From C00003060 sp964440795 (GTDB lineage Bacteria; Desulfobacterota; Desulfobacteria; Desulfobacterales; C00003060), in the NCBI GenBank assembly GCA_964440795.1, contig CAYTTQ010000017.1, positions 1-42,940 of the forward strand: a DNA stretch of 42,940 nt, given 5' to 3'. Under the pieces are notes generated by a model, which was not told the DNA's origin, did no database searches, and saw only the letters and a list, made by a program, of their open reading frames with translations. The translations under genes were made by a program, and so were the position numbers. Below, one piece after another: positions 16,706 through 24,659 of the stretch (its first letter is position 1; every line of letters begins with the position of its first letter).

Positions 16706-18064
16706 ATGGTTCAAGAGCTGATACGCCATACCCGGGTTCTGGAAATTGTAGGAGACACCATCCGCGTCAAGGGTCGAGACGCCGCATTCGGTGACCTTGC
16801 CATTGTGGAAAATGTGGACGGGCAGACCTCCTTGGCTAAGGTTTTGGAGTTGGATCATGATATTGTCAGCCTACAAGTCTTTTCCGGGGGTAAGGGGCTT
16901 TCCACAGCGGCCGGTGTCCGGTTTTTAGGGCACCCGCAGGACGTTACCTATTCGGACAAGATTTTGGGTCGCGTTTTCAATGGTTCAGGGGAACCGTTGG
17001 ACAACGGGCCGGATTTGTCCAGCGAACCCCGTATCCCCGTAGCCGGCCCCACCGTGAACCCCATGATGCGCATCATGCCGGAGAAGATGATCCATACCCA
17101 TGTACCGATGATCGATGTTTTCAATTGCCTGGTTGAAAGCCAGAAAATCCCCATATTCTCTGTTGCGGGAGAGCCCTATAATGAACTACTGGCGCGTATC
17201 GGGTTTCAGGCCGATGCGGACATCGTTGTCTTTGGAGGGCTGGGTCTGATTTTTGATGACTACCATTTCTTTCGTTCCGCTTTTGAAGACCACGGTGTAT
17301 TCCACCGAACGGTGATGTTTGTCAATCAGGCCTCCGATCCCATTGTGGAACGGTTGTTGGTGCCCGACATGGCTCTGGCTGTTGCTGAGCGGTTTGCTGT
17401 GGAGGCAAACAAACGAGTGCTTGTTCTCTTGACCGACATGACGGCCTACGCCGATGCCATGAAAGAGATCAGCATCTCCTTGGAGCGGGTGCCCGCCACT
17501 CGGGGGTATACCGGGGATCTTTATACTCAGCTGGCCCGCCGTTATGAAAAGGCTTGCGATTTCAAGGGGGCCGGATCGGTGACCATATTGACGGTGACCA
17601 CCATGCCCGGAAACGATATCACCCATCCGGTGCCCGACAACACGGGCTATATCACGGAAGGTCAGTTCTACCTCCACGACGGCATGATCGATCCCTTCGG
17701 ATCCTTGTCGCGTCTGAAACAGCACGTCATCGGCAAGGTGACCCGGGAAGACCATGCCCAGGTCATGAATGCCATGATCCGTTTTTATTCCAGTGCCCTG
17801 GAGGCGGAAAAAAAGGAGGCAATGGCCTTTGAGCTTTCCCCTTTTGATGAAAAGCTCTTAAGATTCGGCCGTTTGTTTAAAAAGCGGTTTATGGATATCC
17901 AAGTGTCCATGCCCGTGACGGAGGCACTGGACCGGTGTTGGCAAACCTTGGCTGAATGCTTTGAGCCGCAAGAATTGTTGATGCGGGAATCCCTGGTAAA
18001 TAAGTACTTTCCGAAACCGCAGGCCGCAGCCGACACTGAGAAAAGAGAAGACAGGGTGACGTAA
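16706..18064 (+). CDS. ntpB: V-type ATPase subunit B
   Basis: 452 residues, the non-catalytic nucleotide-site subunit that alternates with A in the V1 head. The N-terminal beta-barrel (GDLAIVENVDGQTSLAKVLEL) is followed by the RecA-like core (GRVFNGSGEPLDNGP, IPIFSVAGEPYNELLARIG, VLVLLTDMTAYADAMKEIS, RGYTGDLYTQLA, DITHPVPDNTGYITEGQ) and a helical C-terminus. The degenerate P-loop region is expected for B chains. First gene of a seven-gene operon, with AAAGGAA and GGGG upstream of the ATG. Having B first is unusual (see findings). Confidence 0.96.
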   Translation: MVQELIRHTRVLEIVGDTIRVKGRDAAFGDLAIVENVDGQTSLAKVLELDHDIVSLQVFSGGKGLSTAAGVRFLGHPQDVTYSDKILGRVFNGSGEPLDNGPDLSSEPRIPVAGPTVNPMMRIMPEKMIHTHVPMIDVFNCLVESQKIPIFSVAGEPYNELLARIGFQADADIVVFGGLGLIFDDYHFFRSAFEDHGVFHRTVMFVNQASDPIVERLLVPDMALAVAERFAVEANKRVLVLLTDMTAYADAMKEISISLERVPATRGYTGDLYTQLARRYEKACDFKGAGSVTILTVTTMPGNDITHPVPDNTGYITEGQFYLHDGMIDPFGSLSRLKQHVIGKVTREDHAQVMNAMIRFYSSALEAEKKEAMAFELSPFDEKLLRFGRLFKKRFMDIQVSMPVTEALDRCWQTLAECFEPQELLMRESLVNKYFPKPQAAADTEKREDRVT

Positions 18065-18066
18065 GA

Positions 18067-18696
18067 ATGGCCAAGATCTCACTGAGTAAAGCGTCGCTGC
18101 AAGAAGAACGGGAAAAACTTCGTCTCTATGAACGGATGCTCCCCTCACTGGATCTTAAGCGTATGCAGTTGACCGGAGAGCTGACGAGGGCCAAACGGGA
18201 ATGGGCCCATGCCGAGGAGGAGATGAAACGGTTGGTCACGCGCGTGGCAGACGAACTTCCCATGCTGGCCAACAGGAACATAGGCCTGTCCGGGCTCGTC
18301 GAAGCGACATCCTTGGACGTGGAGGAAGAAAACGTGGTCGGTGTCAAGCTCCCGGCGCTGAAGACGGTTCACGTCAAGGTCGTGGACTATCCCCTGCTGG
18401 CCAAACCGCACTGGGTCGATTCATACATTGAGCGGCTGCGACAGATGGTTTATGTGAAGGCCACCGTGAGGGTGGCTGAAATCCGCGTCCAAAAGCTCAA
18501 CCATGCGGTTCGCCGCATCACCCAGCGGGTGAACCTTTTTGAAAAGAGACTCATTCCCGAGGCGAGAAAGAATATCAAGCGCGTTCAGATTTTTTTGGCG
18601 GACATGGAAAGAGCGGCCACGGTGCGGTCCAAGATCGCCAAGGCCATGCGTGTTCGTGAAGGCCGGACCTTAAGCGATCGTGAGGCCCACGCGTGA
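18067..18696 (+). CDS. ntpD: V-type ATPase subunit D
   Basis: 209 residues, largely charged alpha-helix with two long coiled-coil segments at the N- and C-terminal ends (residues about 5-65 and 130-195), as expected for the rotor shaft that turns inside the A3B3 ring. The start SKASLQEEREKLRLYERMLPSLDLKRMQL resembles the chlamydial/spirochaetal D family. It starts 2 bp after ntpB stops, and its end overlaps ntpI by 4 bp, so the set is translated as a coupled operon. Confidence 0.92.
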   Translation: MAKISLSKASLQEEREKLRLYERMLPSLDLKRMQLTGELTRAKREWAHAEEEMKRLVTRVADELPMLANRNIGLSGLVEATSLDVEEENVVGVKLPALKTVHVKVVDYPLLAKPHWVDSYIERLRQMVYVKATVRVAEIRVQKLNHAVRRITQRVNLFEKRLIPEARKNIKRVQIFLADMERAATVRSKIAKAMRVREGRTLSDREAHA

Positions 18697-20480
18697 GTAT
18701 TGTCCCGGTATCGCGGATTACCCTATACGGTTATAAGGCGGACAAACCTGCTATTCTGGAAGATCTCCAACAGATGGGGTGTTTGCACATCATTTCGTCG
18801 CAGCCCCAAAGAGGTCCTTCCGCCCAAGGACCGTCGTCTCAGGCCCGGGAAGCTTTGAAATTCCTTCTAACCTGTCGTCAACACAGACGACCGATTCGCG
18901 ATGCATCCAATTTCGACGCCGCGTGGGTGGAGAGTCAGGCCCTGGAAATCAAAAAACGGATGCAAACCCTGGCGGACGAACGGGACTTTCTGGAACATAG
19001 GCTCGGCAACGTGCGCCCATGGGGCGATTTTGCTTACCCCCCTGCAGAAGCCCTTCGCGGTTTGAGACTCTGGTTCTTCACGGTTCCTTTGAATGACATG
19101 AAGTCCGTGGCGGCGACTGACTTGGTATGGCAAGTCGCGGGCAAAGACAATCGTTTTGCCTATGTGGTGGTGGTTTCCGAAAATGAACCTCAGGGCATGC
19201 CGGTGTCCCGAACCCGGATGGGTAACCGGTCTCTGAGTGATCTGGAACTGCGTTTGGATGCGGTGGAACGTGAGTTGGAAGACCTGCAGGCAGAGCGGGC
19301 GAGCTTGACCCGCTGGCGGCATCTGTATGCTGCAAGCCTTTTTCAGTTGGAGGACCGGGAAGCTCTGACGGAGGCCATGCACCTTACCTATGACGTCGCC
19401 CCGCTCTTCGCCCTCCAAGCCTGGATCCCTTCGGCACAAGTCTCTGAGGTAACGGATTACACCCAGCGCAAGGGGCTGGCTTTAGAAGTCGCATCCCCGG
19501 GGCCGGGCGATGATCCTCCGACCCTATTACGAAACCCTCCCACCCTGGCAAGCGGTCAGGATCTGGTTTCCTTCTATATGACCCCCGGTTATTGGTTATG
19601 GGACCCCTCGGCACTGGTCTTTTTTTCTTTTGCGGTTTTTTTCGGGATGATCTTATCGGACGCCGGCTACGGACTCGTGATGGGCTTAGGGCTGGTGCTG
19701 GGATGGAAGAAGATGACAAGGTCCGATTCCGGTCGGCGTCTTCGGGTACTCTTTGCAACCCTGGTGGGGGCGACGATAGCATGGGGAACGTTGGTGGGAA
19801 GTTACTTTGGCTTTGCCCTTCCGGAAGGGTCTTGGTTGGACAGGCTTAACGTGCTGGATCTCAATGATTTCGACCGTATGATGACGATATCCATACTTAT
19901 CGGCGTGGGTCACCTCGTAATGGCCAACCTTGCAGACATGCGCCGACGAGGCCTCAATACCGGCGCACTGGCCTCACTGGGTTGGATCGCCGTCCTTATC
20001 GGTGCCGTGTTGCTCTGGTATGGCACAGGCCGTGCCGGGGATGGGTTTTCCTGGGATGCAGCGGGCATGACCCTACTGATTGCAGGCGCTGTGGCCATCG
20101 TTTTTTTCACTCCGCCCCAAGGGACATTTCTGAGACGATTGATGGCCGGCCTTCTGGCACTTACCAAAGTGACCAATGCGTTTGGTGACGCCTTGAGTTA
20201 TCTGCGTCTCTTTGCGCTGGGACTGGCCAGCGCGTCGTTGGCCGTTGCCTTCAACGATCTGTCTGCTCAGGTCCGTTCCCACATGCCTGGGTTGGGTGTT
20301 TTGCTTGCCTCCCTGGTTTTTTTTGTCGGCCATGGTCTGAATTTCGTCTTGGCCGTGGTGAGCGGATTTATCCATGGGCTCCGACTCAATTTCATTGAAT
20401 TCTTTAATTGGAGCATTCCCGAAGAGGGCAAACCCTTTCGGCCGTTTGCCAAAAAGGAGATGTCGGTATGGAACCAATAA
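18693..20480 (+). CDS. ntpI: V-type ATPase subunit I (membrane stator)
   Basis: 595 residues. The N-terminal half is soluble and contains coiled coil. The C-terminal half, from about residue 300, holds seven or so membrane helices (FFGMILSDAGYGLVMGLGL and others). The essential half-channel arginine is visible in DALSYLRLFALGLAS at about residue 505. The subunit links the peripheral stalk to the membrane ring and provides the ion path. It is shorter than many I subunits (about 620-660), as is usual in the chlamydial-type enzymes. It begins with a GTGA overlap and ends 13 bp inside the next gene. Confidence 0.93.
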   Translation: MSIVPVSRITLYGYKADKPAILEDLQQMGCLHIISSQPQRGPSAQGPSSQAREALKFLLTCRQHRRPIRDASNFDAAWVESQALEIKKRMQTLADERDFLEHRLGNVRPWGDFAYPPAEALRGLRLWFFTVPLNDMKSVAATDLVWQVAGKDNRFAYVVVVSENEPQGMPVSRTRMGNRSLSDLELRLDAVERELEDLQAERASLTRWRHLYAASLFQLEDREALTEAMHLTYDVAPLFALQAWIPSAQVSEVTDYTQRKGLALEVASPGPGDDPPTLLRNPPTLASGQDLVSFYMTPGYWLWDPSALVFFSFAVFFGMILSDAGYGLVMGLGLVLGWKKMTRSDSGRRLRVLFATLVGATIAWGTLVGSYFGFALPEGSWLDRLNVLDLNDFDRMMTISILIGVGHLVMANLADMRRRGLNTGALASLGWIAVLIGAVLLWYGTGRAGDGFSWDAAGMTLLIAGAVAIVFFTPPQGTFLRRLMAGLLALTKVTNAFGDALSYLRLFALGLASASLAVAFNDLSAQVRSHMPGLGVLLASLVFFVGHGLNFVLAVVSGFIHGLRLNFIEFFNWSIPEEGKPFRPFAKKEMSVWNQ

Positions 20481-20926
20481 TAATTACATTGGGCTGGATT
20501 GGGGTGTACGCACCCATGGCCTTTGGGGCGGTGGGAAGCATTGTGGGGTGTGCACGAGCCGGTCAGGCGGCGTGTGGTGCCATGTTGGAGACCGAGTCCG
20601 GGCATGGGCGTTTTGTTGGTGTCTCGGCTATGGCATCGTCGCAGACGATTTACGGTATCGTCGTTATGTTGACCCTCAATCGGGAGGTAACGACGGCCAA
20701 CGGACCCGGCCTGTTTGCCATCGGCGTTCTCGCCGGGATCGCCCTAATGATGAGCGGCATTCAACAGGGCAATTGTTGTGCATCCGCCATCGCTGTGTCG
20801 AAAAGCAAGCCTGAGGTATTCGGGCTTTCCATTGCTCCTGCCGCCGTGGTGGAAGGCTTTGCCGTCTTCGCCTTTGTTTTTGCACTTGTTCTCGCCGGCG
20901 CCCTTCCCGGAGGAAATACCCCATGA
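20468..20926 (+). CDS. ntpK: V-type ATPase subunit K (rotor ring proteolipid)
   Basis: 152 residues from ATG 20468, preceded by AAAAAGGAGA; it overlaps the ntpI end. Four membrane helices form two hairpins. The ion-binding carboxylate is Glu129 in PAAVVEGFAVF of helix 4. Helix 2 has Gln59 in ASSQTIYG, and Gln100 lies in GIQQGN. These align with T64/Q65, Q110 and E139 of the Enterococcus hirae Na+-binding NtpK, so sodium coupling is inferred. As in that family, only one of the two hairpins carries the carboxylate. The end overlaps ntpE by 4 bp. Confidence 0.94.
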   Translation: MEPIIITLGWIGVYAPMAFGAVGSIVGCARAGQAACGAMLETESGHGRFVGVSAMASSQTIYGIVVMLTLNREVTTANGPGLFAIGVLAGIALMMSGIQQGNCCASAIAVSKSKPEVFGLSIAPAAVVEGFAVFAFVFALVLAGALPGGNTP

Positions 20927-21597
20927 CGGATAGAGACTACGTATCTTCAGGCGTACAAGAGCTAATTGCCCGGTTAAGAGACGAGGGCGTTGAGGCCGGC
21001 CGGAAAGAGGCCGAGGAGACGGTTCAAAAAGCCACGGAGCAAGCCGCCCAAATTGTTGCCGAAGCGAAGGAACAAGCCAGGGAAATGATCGAAAAGGCGC
21101 ACCGAGACATTGAATTGGAACGTACTGCCAGCGAAGAGGCCTTCAAAGTGGCCATTCGGGATACGCGCCTTGAACTGGGTGAAGAGCTAAAAGCCGTATT
21201 TGCCACGCATGTTCGCCGGCTTATCTCGGCGGAACTTCAAGACAAGGATTTTTTGAGACAGATTTTATTGACCATCGCCGGCCGTGCCGGAGCGACCATA
21301 CCCGAAGGCCAACCCCTGGAAGTATTGGTTTGCCAGGAGGTATTTGCCGACGGGGATGCGTGCAAGAACGTCACAGAAACCAGCAAGGAGGCGTTGCGTC
21401 ATTTTGTTTTGGGTGTGTCGGGCGAGATGCTTCGAGAGGGAGTGGAGCTCACGCCTTCGGGAGAAATTGATGCTGGCATCCGAATACGACTGGTGGGAGA
21501 GGATGTCGAAATCGATTTGACGGACAAGGCCCTTTCGGATCTCATCTTAAAGCATCTCTTACCTCGATATCAGAATATCGTGGCAGGCGTAGATTAG
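20923..21597 (+). CDS. ntpE: V-type ATPase subunit E (peripheral stalk)
   Basis: 224 residues. Residues about 10-85 are a long Ala/Glu/Lys-rich helix (EAEETVQKATEQAAQIVAEAKEQ) as in stalk subunits, followed by a globular C-terminal domain (DAGIRIRLVGEDVEIDLT) that binds the head. The ATG overlaps the ntpK stop. No separate G/H-type partner of the stalk heterodimer is encoded in this operon. Confidence 0.88.
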   Translation: MTDRDYVSSGVQELIARLRDEGVEAGRKEAEETVQKATEQAAQIVAEAKEQAREMIEKAHRDIELERTASEEAFKVAIRDTRLELGEELKAVFATHVRRLISAELQDKDFLRQILLTIAGRAGATIPEGQPLEVLVCQEVFADGDACKNVTETSKEALRHFVLGVSGEMLREGVELTPSGEIDAGIRIRLVGEDVEIDLTDKALSDLILKHLLPRYQNIVAGVD

Positions 21598-21598
21598 T

Positions 21599-22285
21599 AT
21601 GGGCCACCATCAGTACTATATGCTCATGGCCAGCCTTCCCGCCCTGCCTCGATTCGATCAGAGCGAGCGGTTACCCATTAATCGAGAACGTCTGGTCAGT
21701 CGCCAGAGCCTTCTGACACCGGAAGACCATTTACTGGTGATGTGCGCCGGTAAGTTTTTGGGATGGTTTCCTCAGCTCGGTGAACGGTCCAATGGGGAGG
21801 TGATAGCTTGCTACGAACAGTTGATGCGAATTGTTTCTCGGCGCAAGCTCTGGTTTTTGTTCGAGCTGCCCGTTAATCTAATGACCATAATGGTTGCACT
21901 CCGGCGGCGCCACAGGGGACATGGCGTACCTTCAGAAGGTGAAGCCTGGGGGGTGGGACCTTTGGTCGGGCATATTCGGCGACATTGGGATGATGATGAT
22001 TTCAAGCTGGGGTCGGTTTATCCCTGGATTTTCCAGATACGGACCTATCTGAAAAAAGAGATGCCACTGGAGCTGGAACGGTTTGTCTTGGGTCTGGTGT
22101 GGGATCGGTTCAGCCTGCCGCTTCCGGGAGGTCCGTTTGGCATCGAGGCGTTGATAGCCTATCTGTTTAAGTGGAGTATTCTTCAACGGTGGCTTTCTCA
22201 GGATAAAGAAGGTGCCCGGCAACGCTTTGGGGAATTGGTAGCGGAGGTTTCCAATGGGTGGGACCAGTACATCGAGCGCATTTAA
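21599..22285 (+). CDS. DUF2764 protein of the V-ATPase operon
   Basis: 228 residues, soluble, rich in Trp, Arg and Leu. The start HHQYYMLMASLPALP and its position between E and A identify the family found at the same place in chlamydial and spirochaetal V-ATPase operons. It probably does the job of subunit C/d, linking the rotor shaft to the membrane ring, because no other C-like gene is present, but this is inference from context. It starts 1 bp after ntpE, and its end overlaps the ntpA reading frame by 32 bp. Confidence 0.82.
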   Translation: MGHHQYYMLMASLPALPRFDQSERLPINRERLVSRQSLLTPEDHLLVMCAGKFLGWFPQLGERSNGEVIACYEQLMRIVSRRKLWFLFELPVNLMTIMVALRRRHRGHGVPSEGEAWGVGPLVGHIRRHWDDDDFKLGSVYPWIFQIRTYLKKEMPLELERFVLGLVWDRFSLPLPGGPFGIEALIAYLFKWSILQRWLSQDKEGARQRFGELVAEVSNGWDQYIERI

Positions 22286-24110
22286 AGGCGGATCCGGAGA
22301 GCCGGGAAAAGCCTCTGATGATAAGGCCGTCCAAGTCGTGGCTGTCCAAGTCGTGGCTGTCAGGGAGAGCTTGGTGACCATTGAGGCCAAAGGCATGCCC
22401 CTTCGGAAAAATGAAGTCGGCCATGTCTGTGTGGGTGAGGATCGGCTCATGGCGGAAGTACTGAGGGTTCAGGGGTACCAGGCGGACATGCAGGTTTTTG
22501 AGGATACTGACGGCATTCGGGTGGGTGACCGGGTTGAAATGTCGGGCGCACTTTTGTCTGTCGGCCTCGGGCCTGGTCTTTTGGGCCAAGTTTTTGACGG
22601 TCTGCAAAATCCGCTTGCCGTCTTGGCTCAAAAATACGGTTTTTTTCTTCCCCGGGGGGTGAATGTCCTGCCGTTGGATGAGAATAAGAAATGGGCGTTT
22701 GCTCCCCAAGTGGCGGTGGGCGACAAGGTGTCCGCCGGTCAGACCATCGGCACCGTTCCGGAGGGACCGTTTACACACAAAATCATGGTTCCCTTTGATG
22801 AACCCGATCCGGTGGAGATTACCTGGGTTCAACAAGGCAGTTTCACAGTGGATACATCTATCGCCCGGATCCGACGATCCGCGGGTACGGAGCGGGTCTT
22901 GACTATGCGCCAACAGTGGCCTGTTCGGCGTCCCATCCCTGACCTGATGTTCCGTCATCGGTTGGCGAAACGCCTTTTTCCTTCCCAGCCGCTGACCACC
23001 ACTACCCGAATCATCGATACATTTTTCCCCATCGCCCAAGGGGGGACGGGTTGCATTCCAGGTCCGTTCGGTGCGGGGAAGACCGTTCTTCAGAGCCTCA
23101 TTGCGCGGTATTCCGCCGTCGACGTAGTGATTATCGTGGCCTGCGGCGAAAGGGCGGGAGAAGTGGTTGAAACCATAAAGGAGTATCCTGAAACCAAGGA
23201 CCCACGGACCGGTGGATCCCTTATGGACCGCACTGTCATCGTGTGCAATACGTCCTCTATGCCGGTAGCCGCCCGGGAAGCCTCCATTTATACCGGTGTG
23301 ACCTTGGGGGAATATTACCGGCAAATGGGATACCAGGTTTTGTTGATTGCCGATTCCACATCTCGATGGGCCCAGGCGATGCGGGAAACATCAGGCCGAA
23401 TGGAAGAGATCCCCGGGGAAGAAGCCTTCCCGGCTTATCTCGATTCCAGGATAAAGAATGTCTATGAGCGGGCAGGGGTGATTCAATGCCCGGATGAGGC
23501 CACGGGAAGTCTGACCATGATCGGGACCGTATCCCCTGCGGGGGGCAATTTTGAAGAACCGGTGACCCAGGCGACTTTGGCTACGGTCAAAACCTTTCTT
23601 GGCTTGTCGTACGAACGGGCATACAAGCGATTCTATCCGGCCATCGACCCGTTGTTGTCTTGGTCGCGGTACCTGGACCAACTAAGAAATTGGTATGATC
23701 TTCACTTGGGGGTTCACTGGGTTCCCGGTGTCAAATCGATGATTGATCTTCTCCATCAAGGGGACTCGGTGTATCAAATGATGCAAGTTACAGGCGAAGA
23801 AGGCATCTCGATGGCTGACTTCGTTCTTTGGCAAAAAGCCACGCTCTTGGACATGGTCTATTTGCAACAAGACGCGTTTGATCCGGTGGATGTCTCCATG
23901 TCCCGGGAGCGTCAACTGGAAAGTTTCCAACTTCTCCAGAAACTCATCGATCAAAACTACGCATTTAAAGACAAAAATGAGGCGCAAGCGTTTTTTACCC
24001 GCCTCATCGGCCTTTGCAAAAATTTAAACTATACTCCCCGAGAGTCCCCCGAATATCAGCGCTATACAAACGAAATCGAGACCCTGGCAGGGGGATATAT
24101 CAGCCCTTGA
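22254..24110 (+). CDS. ntpA: V-type ATPase catalytic subunit A
   Basis: 618 residues. The Walker A motif GPFGAGKT is at residues 270-277, followed by VIIVACGERAGEVVE. The bulge domain characteristic of A subunits (GVNVLPLDENKKWAFAPQVAVGDKV) lies around residues 140-210. SSMPVAAREASIYTG, DSTSRWAQAMRE and the C-terminal helical domain complete it. Rotary ATP synthesis or hydrolysis occurs here. The N-terminus is odd: about 25 Gly/Ser-rich residues and a repeated VQVVA precede the first barrel strand. The ATG at 22254 lies 32 bp inside the DUF2764 gene. A later start cannot be excluded. Confidence 0.96.
   Translation: MGGTSTSSAFKGGSGEPGKASDDKAVQVVAVQVVAVRESLVTIEAKGMPLRKNEVGHVCVGEDRLMAEVLRVQGYQADMQVFEDTDGIRVGDRVEMSGALLSVGLGPGLLGQVFDGLQNPLAVLAQKYGFFLPRGVNVLPLDENKKWAFAPQVAVGDKVSAGQTIGTVPEGPFTHKIMVPFDEPDPVEITWVQQGSFTVDTSIARIRRSAGTERVLTMRQQWPVRRPIPDLMFRHRLAKRLFPSQPLTTTTRIIDTFFPIAQGGTGCIPGPFGAGKTVLQSLIARYSAVDVVIIVACGERAGEVVETIKEYPETKDPRTGGSLMDRTVIVCNTSSMPVAAREASIYTGVTLGEYYRQMGYQVLLIADSTSRWAQAMRETSGRMEEIPGEEAFPAYLDSRIKNVYERAGVIQCPDEATGSLTMIGTVSPAGGNFEEPVTQATLATVKTFLGLSYERAYKRFYPAIDPLLSWSRYLDQLRNWYDLHLGVHWVPGVKSMIDLLHQGDSVYQMMQVTGEEGISMADFVLWQKATLLDMVYLQQDAFDPVDVSMSRERQLESFQLLQKLIDQNYAFKDKNEAQAFFTRLIGLCKNLNYTPRESPEYQRYTNEIETLAGGYISP
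22329..22358 (+). repeat. 15-bp exact tandem duplication inside ntpA
   Basis: GTCCAAGTCGTGGCT occurs twice in a row (22329-22343, 22344-22358). It is in frame and duplicates the residues VQVVA at the N-terminus of the A subunit. Confidence 0.9.
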
Positions 24111-24143
24111 GCCGCGGCGGTGCCGAGTTGGAAAAAAAGAGGG

Positions 24144-24533
24144 ATGAAGAAAGCCACGTCTGGGAATAGATCCGAGTCCCCGTGCATCCGTTGTGATGAT
24201 TTGTGTTGTCAATATATCACCGTAAAGATTCCTGCCCCTCGCACGATTCGAGACTTTGATGGCCTGTTATGGCAATTGTTCCACAAAGATGTGCAAGCAT
24301 TCAAAGATACGTCCGGGTGGCATCTCCTTATTTGTAACCCCTGTATTTACCTAAGCGCCGGCGGTGGGTGTGCGATATACGAAAGGCGACCCATTACCTG
24401 CCGTGAGCATTCCATCGAACAGTGTGAGTACAAACGTTCCATCGCCAAAACCGCAGCCCTTTTTTTTGACGGCGCCCAGGCCCTGGATCGATTCTGTAGG
24501 AAAAAATTCAAGACCTGGGATCGGCGATTTTGA
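24144..24533 (+). CDS. YkgJ-family CxxCxxCC cluster protein
   Basis: 129 residues from ATG 24144; a GTG eight codons upstream is the alternative. The conserved cysteines are CIRCDDLCC near the N-terminus, a CNPC with later CAIYERRPITCREH, and CEY. This is the UPF0153/YkgJ pattern, thought to bind zinc or an Fe-S cluster, with no defined reaction. It starts 33 bp after ntpA and may be the last gene of that operon. A second, more distant member is at 36743-37336. Confidence 0.82.
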   Translation: MKKATSGNRSESPCIRCDDLCCQYITVKIPAPRTIRDFDGLLWQLFHKDVQAFKDTSGWHLLICNPCIYLSAGGGCAIYERRPITCREHSIEQCEYKRSIAKTAALFFDGAQALDRFCRKKFKTWDRRF

Positions 24534-24598
24534 AACCAGCGAGGGCATTCAAAGGTCCTCCCCATGAGCGGCGGGAAGGGGGATGCAACGGATTCCGG

Positions 24599-24626
24599 TT
24601 GATTTGCATGAGCAAATGGTTATAGC
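24599..24626 (+). promoter_or_regulatory. Candidate promoter with inverted repeat upstream of hdrA
   Basis: TTGATT (24599-24604) and TATAGC (24621-24626) are 16 bp apart. Overlapping the spacer is a perfect 6-bp inverted repeat ATTTGC-ATGA-GCAAAT (24602-24617), well placed for a repressor or activator. The match to consensus is only moderate. Confidence 0.4.
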
Positions 24627-24659
24627 ATTACGGGTGATTTTATCTTCGGTCAACCCGTC

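Noticed and set aside
22167..23324. 385-codon minus-strand frame opposite ntpA and the DUF2764 gene
   Set aside because: It overlaps two clearly conserved V-ATPase genes and its translation is rich in His, Pro and Arg without motifs.
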